A stretch of 45,437 nucleotides of DNA. Origin: an uncultured Bacteroidales bacterium (GTDB taxonomy: Bacteria; Bacteroidota; Bacteroidia; Bacteroidales; UBA11471). The stretch is from positions 1 to 45,437 of the forward strand of contig CANQAM010000017.1 in assembly GCA_947589325.1 (NCBI GenBank). The letters run 5' to 3'. The notes beneath the pieces are model-generated. The model was given only the letters and a program-made list of their open reading frames with translations. It ran no database searches and was not told the origin of the DNA. The position numbers and the translations under genes were made by a program. The number at the start of each line of letters is the position of its first letter. The first letter of the stretch is position 1. This document shows positions 25,211 through 35,564 of this stretch, in pieces.

Positions 25211-27376
25211 CTACGGGCGGATAGTCATTTCGTCGAGCAGGTAGCTGGCATCGGCGTATTTGTCGATGATAAAGAGAATGTAGCGAATGTCGGTGATGAT
25301 AGAGCGCTGGTATTCGGGACGATATTGAATGTCGCCGGTGATGCCTTCCCAGTTGCGGTCGAAATTGATGCCCACCAGTTCGCCGCGTGCATTGAGCACG
25401 GGGCTTCCCGAGTTTCCGCCGGTGGTGTGGGTGTCGGCAATGAAATCGACCGGCATTTTGCCGTCGCGGTCGGCATAGACGCCGAAATCTTTTTGACGGT
25501 AAAGCTCGGAGAGTTTCTCATCGACAGGATAATCTCGGTTTCCCGATTTCACTTTTTCCATCACGCCGTCGAGCGTCGTGCGGCAGTCGTAGGTAATGGC
25601 GTTGTACGCGGAGTATGGCAGCACCCGTCCGTAGGTGAGGCGGAGGGTGAAGTTGGCATCGGGGTAAGAGGGCTTGTCGGCGTGCAGCATCAGCAGTCCG
25701 TCGATGAATGTTTTGCGGGCGTCGGCGATTTTGTTTTCCGACGGGCGGAGCTGCCGGCCAAGCTGCCTGTATTCATCGACGATGCTTCGGGCATATCGCA
25801 CCATGCCGTCTTTTTCCAATTCTTTGACAGAGGGGCGTTTCTTCCACTTCTCGTATTTGGACGGATTGGCAAAGAGCGAATTTTTGAACAGGGCATCGAC
25901 GTAGCGGTCGATGTTGCCTTTGTACCGCTTGTCTATGGTATGGAAAAAAGTCGGGCGATATTCCGGTGCGATGCTGTCGGCATAGAGTTTCAACATCGTT
26001 TTGGTGATGGCGCGGTCGGTTTCGGGTGAATAGTTTTTGTCGTAGAAACGGCGATAGCGGTTGTCGAACTCGGCGAGAGCCGCAGCGCGCGCCGTCGGGT
26101 CGCTGCCGTCGAGAGCCGCTTTCAGTGCGGTGAAGTCGGTGGGTACGCGGCTGCACTCGGTGCCTGTCCACAAGGCTTCGAGGAGGTATTGCATGCGGCG
26201 TTTGAGCGAGGCTCGGTTTTTTACCTCGTGGGCGATGATATCGGCGGCTTCGCGGTAGGTTTGTATATCGTTGTCCCAGCCCCAGTTTATCAGTTCGTTC
26301 ATCTGCCGCTCTTTCAGGTATTCGGTCGATTGCCGCTCTATCATGATGTTCATGCCGCGGCTGCTTTTGTAGCTGTTCGACGAAGAGGCGTATTTGCCGG
26401 CATACTGGATATATACCTGCGGGTCGGCAAGCATCTTGTCGAGCATGCTCCATTGGCGGGCTTCACGTACGGCAATCCGTATGCGGTTGTCGATGTTTTT
26501 GCGCTCGAGCACTTCTGTCGGTGTATAGTAGCGGTCGGTGCGACCCGGAAAACCCATAAGCATCACGAAATCGTTTTCTTCAACACCGTGCGTGGTGAGG
26601 TCGAAATATTTTTTCGGACGCAGCGGTACATTTGCCGGACTATATGGAGCGGGGTTGCCGAGCGAGTCGGCATAGATGCGGAAAATCGAAAAATCGCCCG
26701 TGTGGCGCGGCCATATCCAGTTGTCGGTATCGCCGCCGAACTTGCCGATAGACGATGGCGGTGCGCCGACCATGCGCACGTCGGAATAAGTCTTTTGCGT
26801 GAACATATAGTACCGGTTGCCGCCGTAAAAAGGTTTTATCACGACCGAGATGCCCGGCAGCGATGTCAGGGAGTCGCCGGCTCTTTCCCGAGCCAGACGG
26901 TTGAGAAACGGCTCGGAGAGATATTTCATTTCGATGCGGCTCGTGTCTTTTTTCAACGCCTCTTCCACGTAGTCGGTAACCTCTTCGATTTTTTCGATGA
27001 ATGTAACCGTCAGTCCGGGATTAGGAAGTTCCTCGTCTCGGTTTTTAGCCCAGAATCCTTTGTCGAGCAGGTTGTTATCGACGGTGCTGTGGCTCTGTAT
27101 GTAGTCGTATCCGCAATGGTGGTTGGTGAGCACGAGTCCGTAAGGCGAAATGACTTCGCCGGTGCAGCCTTGTCCGAAAATGACGACGGCATCTTTCAGC
27201 GACACCGAGTCGGGGTGGTAAATGTCTTCGGCGCAGATTTCAAGCCCCAAACCCTTCATCTGTTCAAAATTTTGCTGCTTCAGCAGCGGCAGCAGCCACA
27301 TGCCTTCGTCGGCGCGGACAACGGTGGCGAAAAGGAGGCAGAAACAAAGAAACGACGCGCGAAGAGGTGTTTTCAT
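25211..27376 (-). CDS. S46 family dipeptidyl-peptidase, DPP11-type
   Basis: 721 aa from the ATG at 27376 (MKTPLRASFLCF); an upstream in-frame ATG at 27415 would bury the signal peptide. S46 enzymes are periplasmic serine exopeptidases that release dipeptides from peptide N-termini in asaccharolytic and gut Bacteroidota. After the signal peptide come the conserved DEGMWLLPLL, the His block LTNHHCGYD (84-91) and the Ser block GGNSGSPVLN with the nucleophile S656 in GNSG. The residue 18 positions later is R674 (FDRNWEG), the position where DPP11 has the Arg that sets preference for Asp/Glu at P1 and DPP7 has Gly. The DPP11 assignment is therefore inference from one key residue. Confidence 0.92.
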   Translation of the reverse strand: MKTPLRASFLCFCLLFATVVRADEGMWLLPLLKQQNFEQMKGLGLEICAEDIYHPDSVSLKDAVVIFGQGCTGEVISPYGLVLTNHHCGYDYIQSHSTVDNNLLDKGFWAKNRDEELPNPGLTVTFIEKIEEVTDYVEEALKKDTSRIEMKYLSEPFLNRLARERAGDSLTSLPGISVVIKPFYGGNRYYMFTQKTYSDVRMVGAPPSSIGKFGGDTDNWIWPRHTGDFSIFRIYADSLGNPAPYSPANVPLRPKKYFDLTTHGVEENDFVMLMGFPGRTDRYYTPTEVLERKNIDNRIRIAVREARQWSMLDKMLADPQVYIQYAGKYASSSNSYKSSRGMNIMIERQSTEYLKERQMNELINWGWDNDIQTYREAADIIAHEVKNRASLKRRMQYLLEALWTGTECSRVPTDFTALKAALDGSDPTARAAALAEFDNRYRRFYDKNYSPETDRAITKTMLKLYADSIAPEYRPTFFHTIDKRYKGNIDRYVDALFKNSLFANPSKYEKWKKRPSVKELEKDGMVRYARSIVDEYRQLGRQLRPSENKIADARKTFIDGLLMLHADKPSYPDANFTLRLTYGRVLPYSAYNAITYDCRTTLDGVMEKVKSGNRDYPVDEKLSELYRQKDFGVYADRDGKMPVDFIADTHTTGGNSGSPVLNARGELVGINFDRNWEGITGDIQYRPEYQRSIITDIRYILFIIDKYADASYLLDEMTIRP

Positions 27377-27625
27377 AAAAAATCGTTTGTGATGAATGCA
27401 AAGCGAATATGGCAATTTTTTTTTGCCCGTGCAAATATTGCACCTGTAAAATTTCTTAAGCAGAGTTTGCCGGAGCGGCGGTATCTGCCTTATGTTCTGT
27501 TCAGACCCTTCTCTCGAATATCGAGGCGCATTTTATGCGGCGGTGGAAGCAAATATATTTGTTTGCGGTATGGATTTTCAAAAAAAATGATTATCTTAGC
27601 CATGTCATTTTCGATAAACGTATTT

Positions 27626-28705
27626 ATGGACAAAAACCGATATTGTGTAATTCTGGCGGGCGGGGTCGGCAGTCGCTTCTGGCCGTCGAGCCGCATGGAG
27701 CGCCCGAAACAGTTTCTCGATTTTTTCGGTATGGGACGTTCGTTGTTGCAGATAACTTACGACCGTTTTTCCTCGATTGTGCCGAAAGAGAATATTTTTA
27801 TTTCCACTCACGAACAGTATCTCGACATGGTGCGGGAGCAGCTGCCCGACGTGCCGCGCGAACGCATATTGGCGGAGTCGCAGCGGCGCAACACGGCGCC
27901 GTGTGTGGCATGGGCGGCGTATCACGTGCGTGCGCTCGACCCCGATGCGGTAATGGTGGTTACCCCTGCCGACCACATGATTGCGAGCGAAGCGGCTTTT
28001 CGCGACGCCATTTTGCAGGGTATGGATTTTGTGGAGGATTTTCCTTCGCTGCTCACGCTGGGCATCAAGCCGACGCGGCCTGAAACGGGATTCGGCTACA
28101 TACAGGTGGGCGACGGATCGTCGGGGGCTATACGTCCCGTAAAAACGTTTACCGAGAAACCCAATCGCGACTTGGCGCAGGTGTTTGTCGATAGCGGCGA
28201 ATTTTTTTGGAATGCGGGTATTTTCATTTGGAAAGCACAAACGGTAATCGATGCTTTCAAACAATATCTGCCGGAAATTTCGCAGCGCTTCGAGAGCTGT
28301 GTGGAGAGTTTCGGCCGTGCCGACGGGGTGGAGGCGGTGCAGCAGCAGTTGGCTGCCTGTCCCAATATTTCAATCGACTACGGCATCATGGAGAAATCGT
28401 CGAACGTGTATGTGCTTTGTTCCAACTTCGGGTGGAGCGATGTGGGTACATGGGGAGCCCTTTATGAACTGGCGCAGAAAGATGCCTGCGAAAACGCCGT
28501 GCTGCACGGACGGTCGATATGTTACGACAGCCACCGCAACGTGGTGGCGGCTGCCGACGGAAAGTTGGTGATACTCGAAGGGTTGGAAGATTATATCGTA
28601 ACCGATTCGGACGATGTGCTGCTCGTGTGCCGCCGTTCGGAGGAGCAGCGTATACGACAGTTTGTCAATGATGCCAAGACTCGCTTCGGAAACGAATATG
28701 TATAA
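27626..28705 (+). CDS. Mannose-1-phosphate guanylyltransferase
   Basis: 359 aa from the ATG at 27626 (MDKNRYCVILAGGVGSRFWP). An in-frame ATG at 27602 is an alternative start; the family normally begins just before the nucleotide-binding loop, favouring 27626. The enzyme makes GDP-mannose from GTP and mannose-1-phosphate for glycan and GDP-fucose synthesis. Seen: AGGVGSRFWPSSRMERPKQF, VTPADHMI, GYIQVG, the sugar-phosphate-binding FTEKPN and the FWNAGIFIWK block, followed by SIDYGIMEKSS and a left-handed beta-helix-like end. There is no fused phosphomannose isomerase domain. The DUF1460 gene overlaps its stop. Confidence 0.93.
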   Translation: MDKNRYCVILAGGVGSRFWPSSRMERPKQFLDFFGMGRSLLQITYDRFSSIVPKENIFISTHEQYLDMVREQLPDVPRERILAESQRRNTAPCVAWAAYHVRALDPDAVMVVTPADHMIASEAAFRDAILQGMDFVEDFPSLLTLGIKPTRPETGFGYIQVGDGSSGAIRPVKTFTEKPNRDLAQVFVDSGEFFWNAGIFIWKAQTVIDAFKQYLPEISQRFESCVESFGRADGVEAVQQQLAACPNISIDYGIMEKSSNVYVLCSNFGWSDVGTWGALYELAQKDACENAVLHGRSICYDSHRNVVAAADGKLVILEGLEDYIVTDSDDVLLVCRRSEEQRIRQFVNDAKTRFGNEYV

Positions 28706-29597
28706 GATGCCGTTTTCTGTCCGCCGACGGCGGGCAAAAAAATTGTGTTTTTTCTTCGCGTTGTTTGGCGTATGGGGCGCTGTGTCTGTGCCGCTTTCCG
28801 GACAGACGGCTGCCGACAGTGCGCGTATCGTCGAAGTGCTTGCCATGCCGTTTGCCGCCTCCGACCCGCAGGGCTCGGAAATGACGGCGATAGCGTCGCT
28901 GTTCATCGGTGCGCCATACGTGGGCGGCACGCTCGAAGGCGACACGGCGGAGAGCCTCAAAATCAATCTGCATGCATTCGATTGCACGACGTTCGTCGAG
29001 ACCGTTCTGGCTTTGGCGCGTACCCGTTCGTTCGGGCAGCGCACTGTCGAAGCCTATGCTGCGCAGTTGCGGAATATCCGCTATCGCAGCGGCATCATCG
29101 ACGGCTACCTGTCGCGCCTTCACTATTTCAGCGAATGGATAGCCGACAACGAACGGTGGGGCAGCGTCGTGGAGGTGAGCCGGCAAGCCGGCGGGGTGTG
29201 CGACACGCTGCACCTCTCATTTATGAGCACTCATGCCGACCTCTATCCTGAGTTGGCCGGCGACCCGCAGCAGCGGGCGCGCATTCGTGCGCAGGAACGC
29301 CGTTTGTCAGGGACAGCATTTTATTATGTTCCCGCTTCCCGCATCGATACCGCAACGCTCGCCGCGATACACGACGGCGACATCATCGCCTTTACTACGG
29401 CAATAGCGGGGCTCGATATCGCCCACGTAGGTATAGCCTGTTGCCGCGACGGCGAGGTGCATCTTCTGCACGCTTCATCGTCGGCGGGGCGCGTGCTGCT
29501 CGACTCCCGCCCGCTGACGCAGCAGCTGCAAGAGATGCGACGCTTCACGGGCATACGCATTATTCGCCCCTGTCTGTGCGAAAATCCGATAAAATAA
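28698..29597 (+). CDS. DUF1460 family cell-wall amidase-like protein
   Basis: 299 aa if the ATG at 28698 is used, which overlaps the previous stop by 8 bp; ATG 28707 is equally possible. After a very basic N-terminus a signal peptide ends near SVPLSGQTAA. DUF1460 proteins have an NlpC/P60-like papain fold and are regarded as N-acetylmuramoyl-L-alanine amidases of the periplasm. The catalytic Cys should be the one in HAFDCTTFVETVLA, and the His that in DIAHVGIACC; GDIIAFTT and HASSSAGRVLLD are other family blocks. It is coupled to the guanylyltransferase gene, though a shared function is not obvious. Confidence 0.85.
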   Translation: MYKMPFSVRRRRAKKLCFFFALFGVWGAVSVPLSGQTAADSARIVEVLAMPFAASDPQGSEMTAIASLFIGAPYVGGTLEGDTAESLKINLHAFDCTTFVETVLALARTRSFGQRTVEAYAAQLRNIRYRSGIIDGYLSRLHYFSEWIADNERWGSVVEVSRQAGGVCDTLHLSFMSTHADLYPELAGDPQQRARIRAQERRLSGTAFYYVPASRIDTATLAAIHDGDIIAFTTAIAGLDIAHVGIACCRDGEVHLLHASSSAGRVLLDSRPLTQQLQEMRRFTGIRIIRPCLCENPIK

Positions 29598-29646
29598 TTC
29601 TGATTTATATTCTGTATCGCCGTAAAAGATGCTTCGGTAGCCTCTT

Positions 29647-32394
29647 TTAATACTTGATACGGAAGATTTTTTTGATGGCGCGGTACAGTTCGCCGAGCCA
29701 GAAAATAACCGAAGTCGAAGCGATGATGCACCCCCAGTCGGCAAGCGACAGCGGTACGACATTGAACATCTGTCCGCCCACTGTTACGATGAGAATCTGT
29801 CCCACCAGTATGACAACCGATACGGTGAGGAACGAAGTGCTCTGCCGCAGTTGTCGCAGGGCGGAGCGGCTTGTCGCAAAGGCTTTGGCATTAAACATAT
29901 TCCAAAATTGGAACAGGACGAATACCGTGAAAAATACCGTCAGTTCGTAGGTGGATAAGGCGTCGGGAACAGCCTCGAAGCGGAAGTAGTCGGCAAAGAA
30001 TGTCCCGATGCTGAATTGCAGCGGCGACGTGAAATCTTCGTATTTGAAATACTGCAACAGTCCGAACAGCACGAAAACGAAAAACAGTCCGATGCCCACG
30101 ATGTCGGTCATCATCGGTTTGGTAATGATGAAATCGCTTTGCCGGCGCGGCTTGTTCTCCATCACCCGTTCGTTGGGCGGCAGCGATGCCAGCGCCATGG
30201 CGGCGAAAGTATCCATGATGAGGTTCACCCACAACATCTGCGTAACGGTGAGCGGCGACTCCGTGCCGAGAAACGCTCCGATGAACACGATGAGACAGGC
30301 GGCTACATTGACGGTCATCTGGAAAAGCAGGAAGCGCTGTATGTTTTGGTAGAGCGAGCGCCCCCACATTACCGCGCGGGTGATGCTGTGGAACGAGTTG
30401 TCGAGAATCGTGATGCTGCTCGCCTCTTTGGCGACCGTCGTGCCGTCGCCCATCGACAGCCCCACTTGGGCGGCGTTGAGGGCGGGCGCATCGTTGGTGC
30501 CGTCGCCGGTTACCGCCACCACTTCGCCCATGCTTTGCAGCAGCCGCACGAGGCGTTCCTTGTCCATCGGGCGGGCGCGCGAGATGATTTTCAGGTCGGG
30601 CAGGCGGCGCAGCAGTTCTTCGTCGGAAGTGGCGGCAAATTCCACGCCCGTCGTGATGTTGCGGTCGCCGTCGCCGGGCAGCCACAACCCGATTTGTCTG
30701 CCTATTTCCCGTGCCGTTCCCGGAGTGTCGCCCGTAACGATTTTTACCGCCACGCCGGCGCGGAGGCACGATTGTATGGCAGCCGGCACGTCGCTGCGCA
30801 CGGGGTCGGAAATGGCGACGATGCCGATGAACGTCAAATCGACATTGTACAGCCGTCCGTCGGCGAAATGCGGTGCATCGTCGTCGAGTATCTGGTAGGC
30901 GAATCCGAGTGTGCGCATGGCTTGCGACTGGTAGGCGAGCAGCTGTTTATCGACCGCCGGTTTGTATTCGGCAGCCGGTACGATGCCGTCGGCGGTAATC
31001 ACCCGCCGGCTTTCGCCCAAAACGATTTCGGGCGCACCTTTCACGTAAAGCACTTTTTTGCCGAGCAGCGGCGAGCGCACGATGCTTGCCATGTATTTGC
31101 GTTCCGTCGAAAATGTCAATTGGTCGGTCGTTTCTGCCGCCTCCCGCAAGGCAAGATAATCTTCGCCCTGCGCTTGCAGCCAGAGCAGCAGCGCGCCTTC
31201 CGTCGGGTTGCCGATGGCTTTTGTCTTGCCGTCGCCCGACGTTTCGAGGTAGGCGGTCGTGTTGGCGGCGATGCCTTCCCGTATGACATTGCTCAATTCG
31301 TCGCGGGAGAGCTGCTGCCCTTTCAATCCCCAGAAATTCGTTTCGTGCACCCGCATCTGGTTTTGCGTGAGCGTTCCCGTCTTGTCGGTGCAGATGACGG
31401 TTACCGCGCCCATCGTTTCGCAGGCGTGCATTTTGCGCACGAGGTTGTTGGTGGCGAGCATGCGTTTCATACTCAACGCCAAACTCAATACGATACTCAT
31501 GGGCAGCCCTTCGGGCAGCGAAACGACCACTAAGGTAACCGCTATCATCAAGGTCTGGAAAATGTAGGCGACCATCTCCATGCCGGAGGGGTCGGGAGTA
31601 TTCACGAAGAAGATAAGCAGCCGTACCGCCACGATGAGCAGGGCGGTTGTCGCTCCGGCGATGGTGAGGAAGCGGCCCAGCTTGTCGAGCTGTCTGTTCA
31701 GCGGCGTTTTGGTATCGTTCTGTATTTGCGAACCGGTATATACTTTCCCGTATTCGGTAGCGTCGCCCACAGCCGTAACGCGGCACATTCCGTGGCCATC
31801 GACCACCGTCGTGCCTTTCATCACTTCGTTCGAGGGGTAGGTGGCATCGGTGTCGAAGTCGGCTTCGACGGTCGTTTTCGATACCACCGGTTCGCCGGTG
31901 AGCGTCGATTCGTTGATTTGCAGCGACACGCTTTCGAGCAGTTCGCCGTCGGCGGGTACTTCTTCTCCTAATTCGAGGACGACGACATCGCCCACGACGA
32001 CCTCTTTTTTCAAAATTTCATGTATGGCGCCGTTGCGCACGACCTTCACGGGAATATCGTCGTTTACCTGATTGAGTATATCGAATTTCTTGTTCGCACT
32101 CAGCTCGAACAAAAATCCCACCACCGTTGCCAGCACTACGGCAACGAAGATGCCGGCCGGCTCGAAAAACACCGACGCCCCTTTGCCGAGGCGCACGTAT
32201 TCATATACCGATACGGCGACCGACATCAGAAATGCCACGACTAATATGCGGATAATCGGGTCTTTGAATTTTTCCAAAAACAGAATCCATGCCGATGTTT
32301 TCTTGGGCGGCGTGAGCACGTTGGCGCCGTGCCGCCGGCGGCTTTCTTCCACTTGTTCGGCGGTAAGTCCGGTGTAGGTATGCGTATGTTCCAT
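29647..32394 (-). CDS. Calcium-translocating P-type ATPase (PMCA-like)
   Basis: 915 aa from the ATG at 32394 (MEHTHTYTGLTAEQVEES); longer upstream frame lacks support. It is a P2-type ATPase: actuator TGEP (STLTGEPVV), phosphorylation site CTDKTGTLTQN, hinge TGDGTNDAPALNAAQVG, ten membrane helices, and the M4 motif SLPEGLPMSI with the PEGL pattern used for Ca2+ by PMCA/SERCA pumps. The C-terminal six-helix part includes NLIMDTFAAMALAS, typical of M6. It probably exports Ca2+ from the cytoplasm; other divalent cations cannot be excluded. A -7 element sits 22 nt upstream. Confidence 0.93.
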   Translation of the reverse strand: MEHTHTYTGLTAEQVEESRRRHGANVLTPPKKTSAWILFLEKFKDPIIRILVVAFLMSVAVSVYEYVRLGKGASVFFEPAGIFVAVVLATVVGFLFELSANKKFDILNQVNDDIPVKVVRNGAIHEILKKEVVVGDVVVLELGEEVPADGELLESVSLQINESTLTGEPVVSKTTVEADFDTDATYPSNEVMKGTTVVDGHGMCRVTAVGDATEYGKVYTGSQIQNDTKTPLNRQLDKLGRFLTIAGATTALLIVAVRLLIFFVNTPDPSGMEMVAYIFQTLMIAVTLVVVSLPEGLPMSIVLSLALSMKRMLATNNLVRKMHACETMGAVTVICTDKTGTLTQNQMRVHETNFWGLKGQQLSRDELSNVIREGIAANTTAYLETSGDGKTKAIGNPTEGALLLWLQAQGEDYLALREAAETTDQLTFSTERKYMASIVRSPLLGKKVLYVKGAPEIVLGESRRVITADGIVPAAEYKPAVDKQLLAYQSQAMRTLGFAYQILDDDAPHFADGRLYNVDLTFIGIVAISDPVRSDVPAAIQSCLRAGVAVKIVTGDTPGTAREIGRQIGLWLPGDGDRNITTGVEFAATSDEELLRRLPDLKIISRARPMDKERLVRLLQSMGEVVAVTGDGTNDAPALNAAQVGLSMGDGTTVAKEASSITILDNSFHSITRAVMWGRSLYQNIQRFLLFQMTVNVAACLIVFIGAFLGTESPLTVTQMLWVNLIMDTFAAMALASLPPNERVMENKPRRQSDFIITKPMMTDIVGIGLFFVFVLFGLLQYFKYEDFTSPLQFSIGTFFADYFRFEAVPDALSTYELTVFFTVFVLFQFWNMFNAKAFATSRSALRQLRQSTSFLTVSVVILVGQILIVTVGGQMFNVVPLSLADWGCIIASTSVIFWLGELYRAIKKIFRIKY

Positions 32395-32415
32395 GACACT
32401 TTTTGAAAAACGGTG

Positions 32416-32423
32416 CAAATATA
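32416..32423 (-). promoter_or_regulatory. Promoter -7 element of the P-type ATPase gene
   Basis: TATATTTG on the minus strand matches TAnnTTTG; no good -33 box at the standard distance. Confidence 0.5.
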
Positions 32424-32538
32424 TAATATTCTCAACAAACAATTCGCCGGAAAGTGCGCGAAAACAAAAATGTAAAATTGTAATATGACGGGTGCCGCCC
32501 CCGATTCGGAGCGGCACTCGTGTATGCGTGGTGAAAAA

Positions 32539-33507
32539 TCAATAAACCAACGAAATATTGTCTATCCAGAAGCGGGTGCCTACGGCGCCGATGAAAGCCC
32601 CCTTGTCGCCCGACGAAATGCGGAGCATCAGGTGGGTGGGCGTGGCGTCGGGTTCTGCCCAGCCAACGACTTGGATAGGCACGTTTTTCCCTTTGCTGTT
32701 GGTCGTGTAGCGCGGACCGTCGGGCAGCAGCAGCGCCATATCTTCGATGTAGTAAGGCTCGTTGCTGATGTCGCCGTAATAAATGGGTATGCGGAAACCG
32801 TTTTGCCATTCCTCCACCGATTCGCTGAATTTGTAATAGCCTGTTCCTACCCGTCGGGCGTAGATGTTGCCGTCTTCGTCTTCCCACCGCTGTATGAGGT
32901 AGAGGCTGATTTCGGCGTTGTCTTTCCCTTCGATTTTGGAGGGGCGTTTCAGTCCGGTGGCTTTTATCACCTGATCGGCGAGCGACAGTTTGTAGTCGAG
33001 TTGCAGGGCTTTGGGGCGTTGCGTGAACGGTATTCCCTGATCGATTTTTTCCTGCGGATTTTTGGCGTTTTTTATCGGTTCGCAGGCAGCTCCCAAATAG
33101 ATGGAGCCGGTAACCACGACCGTGATATTGACGATGCCCAATGCCTTGCAGGAGTCTTTGATGACTTCGAGGCGGGCGCAGAGATTGCCCGGCTCTCGTT
33201 CTTCGGGAAAGACGGTTACGCTTACCTTGTCGATGCCTACCGGCGATGCCCATACGCTCGACGACCCCCATGGCGAGTCGCTTGCGCCGCGCACCCACGG
33301 GCGGGCTTTCGTGAGCGTCTGTGTCGGTGCCATGTGGTAGCACTTTTTCGTGGCTCCTCCCAGTATGGCGGCTTCTTTGATGATACGTGTCGTCCAGTGT
33401 TCCATGTCGCCGTAGGGCAGGAGTTCCACCCGTTCGGCAGGGCTTTCCTGCGCGTATGATGAAAGGGCGCAGAGAAGCAGGGCAATCGACAAGGCAAGAT
33501 GTTTCAT
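32539..33507 (-). CDS. Secreted PCMD-domain protein (putative carbohydrate metabolism domain)
   Basis: 322 aa from the ATG at 33507 (MKHLALSIALLLCALSSYAQ), a clear signal peptide; the same frame is open far upstream inside typA but that part is antisense-like. The protein matches the PCMD family of Bacteroidota by its opening VELLPYGDMEHWTTRII, the ILGGATKKCYHMAP segment, KALQLDYKL, and the end FWIDNISLVY, which resembles carbohydrate-binding beta-sandwich folds. The role is not known; these proteins are usually on the cell surface. It begins 32 bp after the typA stop and may share its transcript. Confidence 0.8.
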   Translation of the reverse strand: MKHLALSIALLLCALSSYAQESPAERVELLPYGDMEHWTTRIIKEAAILGGATKKCYHMAPTQTLTKARPWVRGASDSPWGSSSVWASPVGIDKVSVTVFPEEREPGNLCARLEVIKDSCKALGIVNITVVVTGSIYLGAACEPIKNAKNPQEKIDQGIPFTQRPKALQLDYKLSLADQVIKATGLKRPSKIEGKDNAEISLYLIQRWEDEDGNIYARRVGTGYYKFSESVEEWQNGFRIPIYYGDISNEPYYIEDMALLLPDGPRYTTNSKGKNVPIQVVGWAEPDATPTHLMLRISSGDKGAFIGAVGTRFWIDNISLVY

Positions 33508-33539
33508 ATCGGAACGTTTTTCGTTTTTTGACGTCGGGA

Positions 33540-35342
33540 TTAGCGGCCGGCGCGTTTGCGCTCGATTTCGTCGAGAATGATTTTGCGTATGCGCAGGTGG
33601 TGCGGGGTTACTTCGAGATATTCGTCTTCCTTGATGTATTCGAGCGACTCTTCGAGGCTCATGATGACGGGCGGAATGATGTGCGCCTTTTCGTCGGCGC
33701 CCGAAGCCCGCATATTGGTGAGTTTTTTCGACTTGGTAACGTTCACCACGATGTCGCCCTCTTTGGCGTTTTCGCCGACGACCTGTCCGGCATACACCTC
33801 TTCCTGCGGGAAGATGAAGAACCGCCCGCGGTCTTGCAGCTTGTCGAGGGCGTAGGCATACACCGTGCCCGCTTCCATGGCGATGAGCGAACCGTTGGTG
33901 CGGCGGTCGATGTCGCCTTTCCACGGCTGGTATTCGAGAAAGCGGTGCGCCATGATGGCTTCGCCGGCAGAGGCGGTGAGCACGTTGTTGCGCAGCCCGA
34001 TGATGCCGCGCGAGGGAATGGAAAATTCGAGATGTATGCGGTCGCCCTGCGTGTCCATCGACAGCAGGTCGCCTTTGCGGCGGGTCACCATGTCTATCAT
34101 TTTGCTGGAATACTCTTCGGGCACGTTGATGGTGAGCTGTTCCACCGGCTCGCATTTCACGCCGTCGATTTCCTTCACGATGACTTGGGGCTGCCCCACT
34201 TGCAGCTCGTAGCCTTCGCGGCGCATGGTTTCGATGAGAATGGAGAGGTGCAGCACGCCGCGACCGTAGACGTTCCACACGTCGGAGTCGGGCGCTTTTT
34301 CCACCCGCAGGGCGAGGTTGCGTTCCAACTCTTTGGCGAGGCGGTCGGCGATGTGGCGCGAGGTAACGTATTTGCCGTCGCGGCCGAAGAAAGGCGAATC
34401 GTTGTTGGTGAAAGTCATCGACATGGTAGGCTCGTCGATAGCGATACGGGGCAGCGGCTCCGGCGTTTCGGGGTCGGCTATGGTGTCGCCTATCTCGAAG
34501 CCCTCGATGCCCACCAGTGCGCAGAGTTCGCCGGAGGCGGTGCACTCCGTCCGCGTACGGCTCATGCCCTCGAAAGTCAGCAATTCTTTGATGTGCTGTT
34601 TCACAATGGAGCCGTCGCGGCGGCAGAGGGCGATTTCTTGTCCCTCGTGCAGCTCGCCGCGATGTACGCGCCCGATAGCTATCCGTCCCACGTACGACGA
34701 AAAGTCGAGCGAGGTAATGAGCATTTGTGCTGCCCCTTCGAGGCATTGGGGCGCGGGGATATGTTCGATAATGGTGTCGAGCAGTACGGTGATGTTGTCG
34801 GTCGGCTTGCGCCAGTCGGTGGACATCCAGTTCTGTTTGGCAGAGCCGAAAATGGTCGGGAAGTCGAGCTGTTCTTCGGTGGCGTCGAGGTTGCACATCA
34901 GGTCGAACACCATTTCCTGCACCTCGTCGGGGCGGCAGTTCTGCTTATCCACCTTGTTGATGACGACAATCGGTTTCAGCCCTATCTGTATCGCCTTTTG
35001 CAGCACGAAGCGCGTCTGCGGCATCGGACCCTCGAAAGCATCGACGAGCAGCAGGCAGCCGTCGGCCATATTCAGCACCCGTTCCACCTCGCCGCCGAAG
35101 TCGGCGTGCCCCGGGGTGTCGATGATGTTTATCTTGTAGTCTTTGTAACGAATGGAAACGTTTTTCGAGAGAATCGTGATGCCGCGTTCCCGTTCGAGGT
35201 CGTTGTTGTCGAGAATGAGTTCCCCTGCATTTTGATTGTCGCGGAAAAGCCGTCCTGCCATTAACATCTTATCGACCAGCGTCGTTTTGCCGTGATCGAC
35301 GTGTGCAATAATGGCGATATTCCGGATATTCTGTTGTTGCAT
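33540..35342 (-). CDS. typA: Ribosome-associated GTPase TypA/BipA
   Basis: 600 aa, full length. TypA/BipA is a translational GTPase that binds the 70S ribosome and helps assembly and stress adaptation. G-domain motifs are [16 protein letters not shown] (G1), [13 protein letters not shown] (G2), [12 protein letters not shown] (G3) and [10 protein letters not shown] (G4). The later domains carry the TypA-specific ends [19 protein letters not shown]-like and the C-terminal [18 protein letters not shown]. The -7 element TACCTTTG (35402-35409) is 60 nt upstream. Confidence 0.97.
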   Translation of the reverse strand: MQQQNIRNIAIIAHVDHGKTTLVDKMLMAGRLFRDNQNAGELILDNNDLERERGITILSKNVSIRYKDYKINIIDTPGHADFGGEVERVLNMADGCLLLVDAFEGPMPQTRFVLQKAIQIGLKPIVVINKVDKQNCRPDEVQEMVFDLMCNLDATEEQLDFPTIFGSAKQNWMSTDWRKPTDNITVLLDTIIEHIPAPQCLEGAAQMLITSLDFSSYVGRIAIGRVHRGELHEGQEIALCRRDGSIVKQHIKELLTFEGMSRTRTECTASGELCALVGIEGFEIGDTIADPETPEPLPRIAIDEPTMSMTFTNNDSPFFGRDGKYVTSRHIADRLAKELERNLALRVEKAPDSDVWNVYGRGVLHLSILIETMRREGYELQVGQPQVIVKEIDGVKCEPVEQLTINVPEEYSSKMIDMVTRRKGDLLSMDTQGDRIHLEFSIPSRGIIGLRNNVLTASAGEAIMAHRFLEYQPWKGDIDRRTNGSLIAMEAGTVYAYALDKLQDRGRFFIFPQEEVYAGQVVGENAKEGDIVVNVTKSKKLTNMRASGADEKAHIIPPVIMSLEESLEYIKEDEYLEVTPHHLRIRKIILDEIERKRAGR

Positions 35343-35401
35343 ACCTTAAAAATTTTTCCTGTGCGGAAATCGTTTTATCCGCTTCCGCAAATTTCCGGCG
35401 G

Positions 35402-35409
35402 CAAAGGTA
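35402..35409 (-). promoter_or_regulatory. Promoter -7 element of typA
   Basis: TACCTTTG on the minus strand matches TAnnTTTG; the -33 region is not convincing. Confidence 0.5.
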
Positions 35410-35527
35410 CGATAAAAACGGAATAATCGCGAAGAAAATCAATCTGATTTTTATATCTTTCGGCCAGAATTTTCAATAAGGGCGCAATATTAGAGAATAA
35501 AAATTTTTTCAATTCAAAAAAAGATTG

Positions 35528-35535
35528 TACCTTTG
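35528..35535 (+). promoter_or_regulatory. Promoter -7 element of the tRNA gene
   Basis: TACCTTTG matches TAnnTTTG 30 nt before the mature tRNA; upstream at the -33 distance is a T-rich tract rather than TTTG. Confidence 0.6.
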
Positions 35536-35564
35536 TCCCCGCATTCCCGAAGCGGAGTGACGAT

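Noticed and set aside
26189-27625. N-terminal extension of the mannose-1-phosphate guanylyltransferase
   Set aside because: It lies antisense to the peptidase gene, and the enzyme family begins right before the AGGxGSR loop.
33540-34896. Upstream extension of the PCMD protein into typA
   Set aside because: The extension is Arg/His-rich and overlaps TypA; the signal peptide at 33507 gives the true start.
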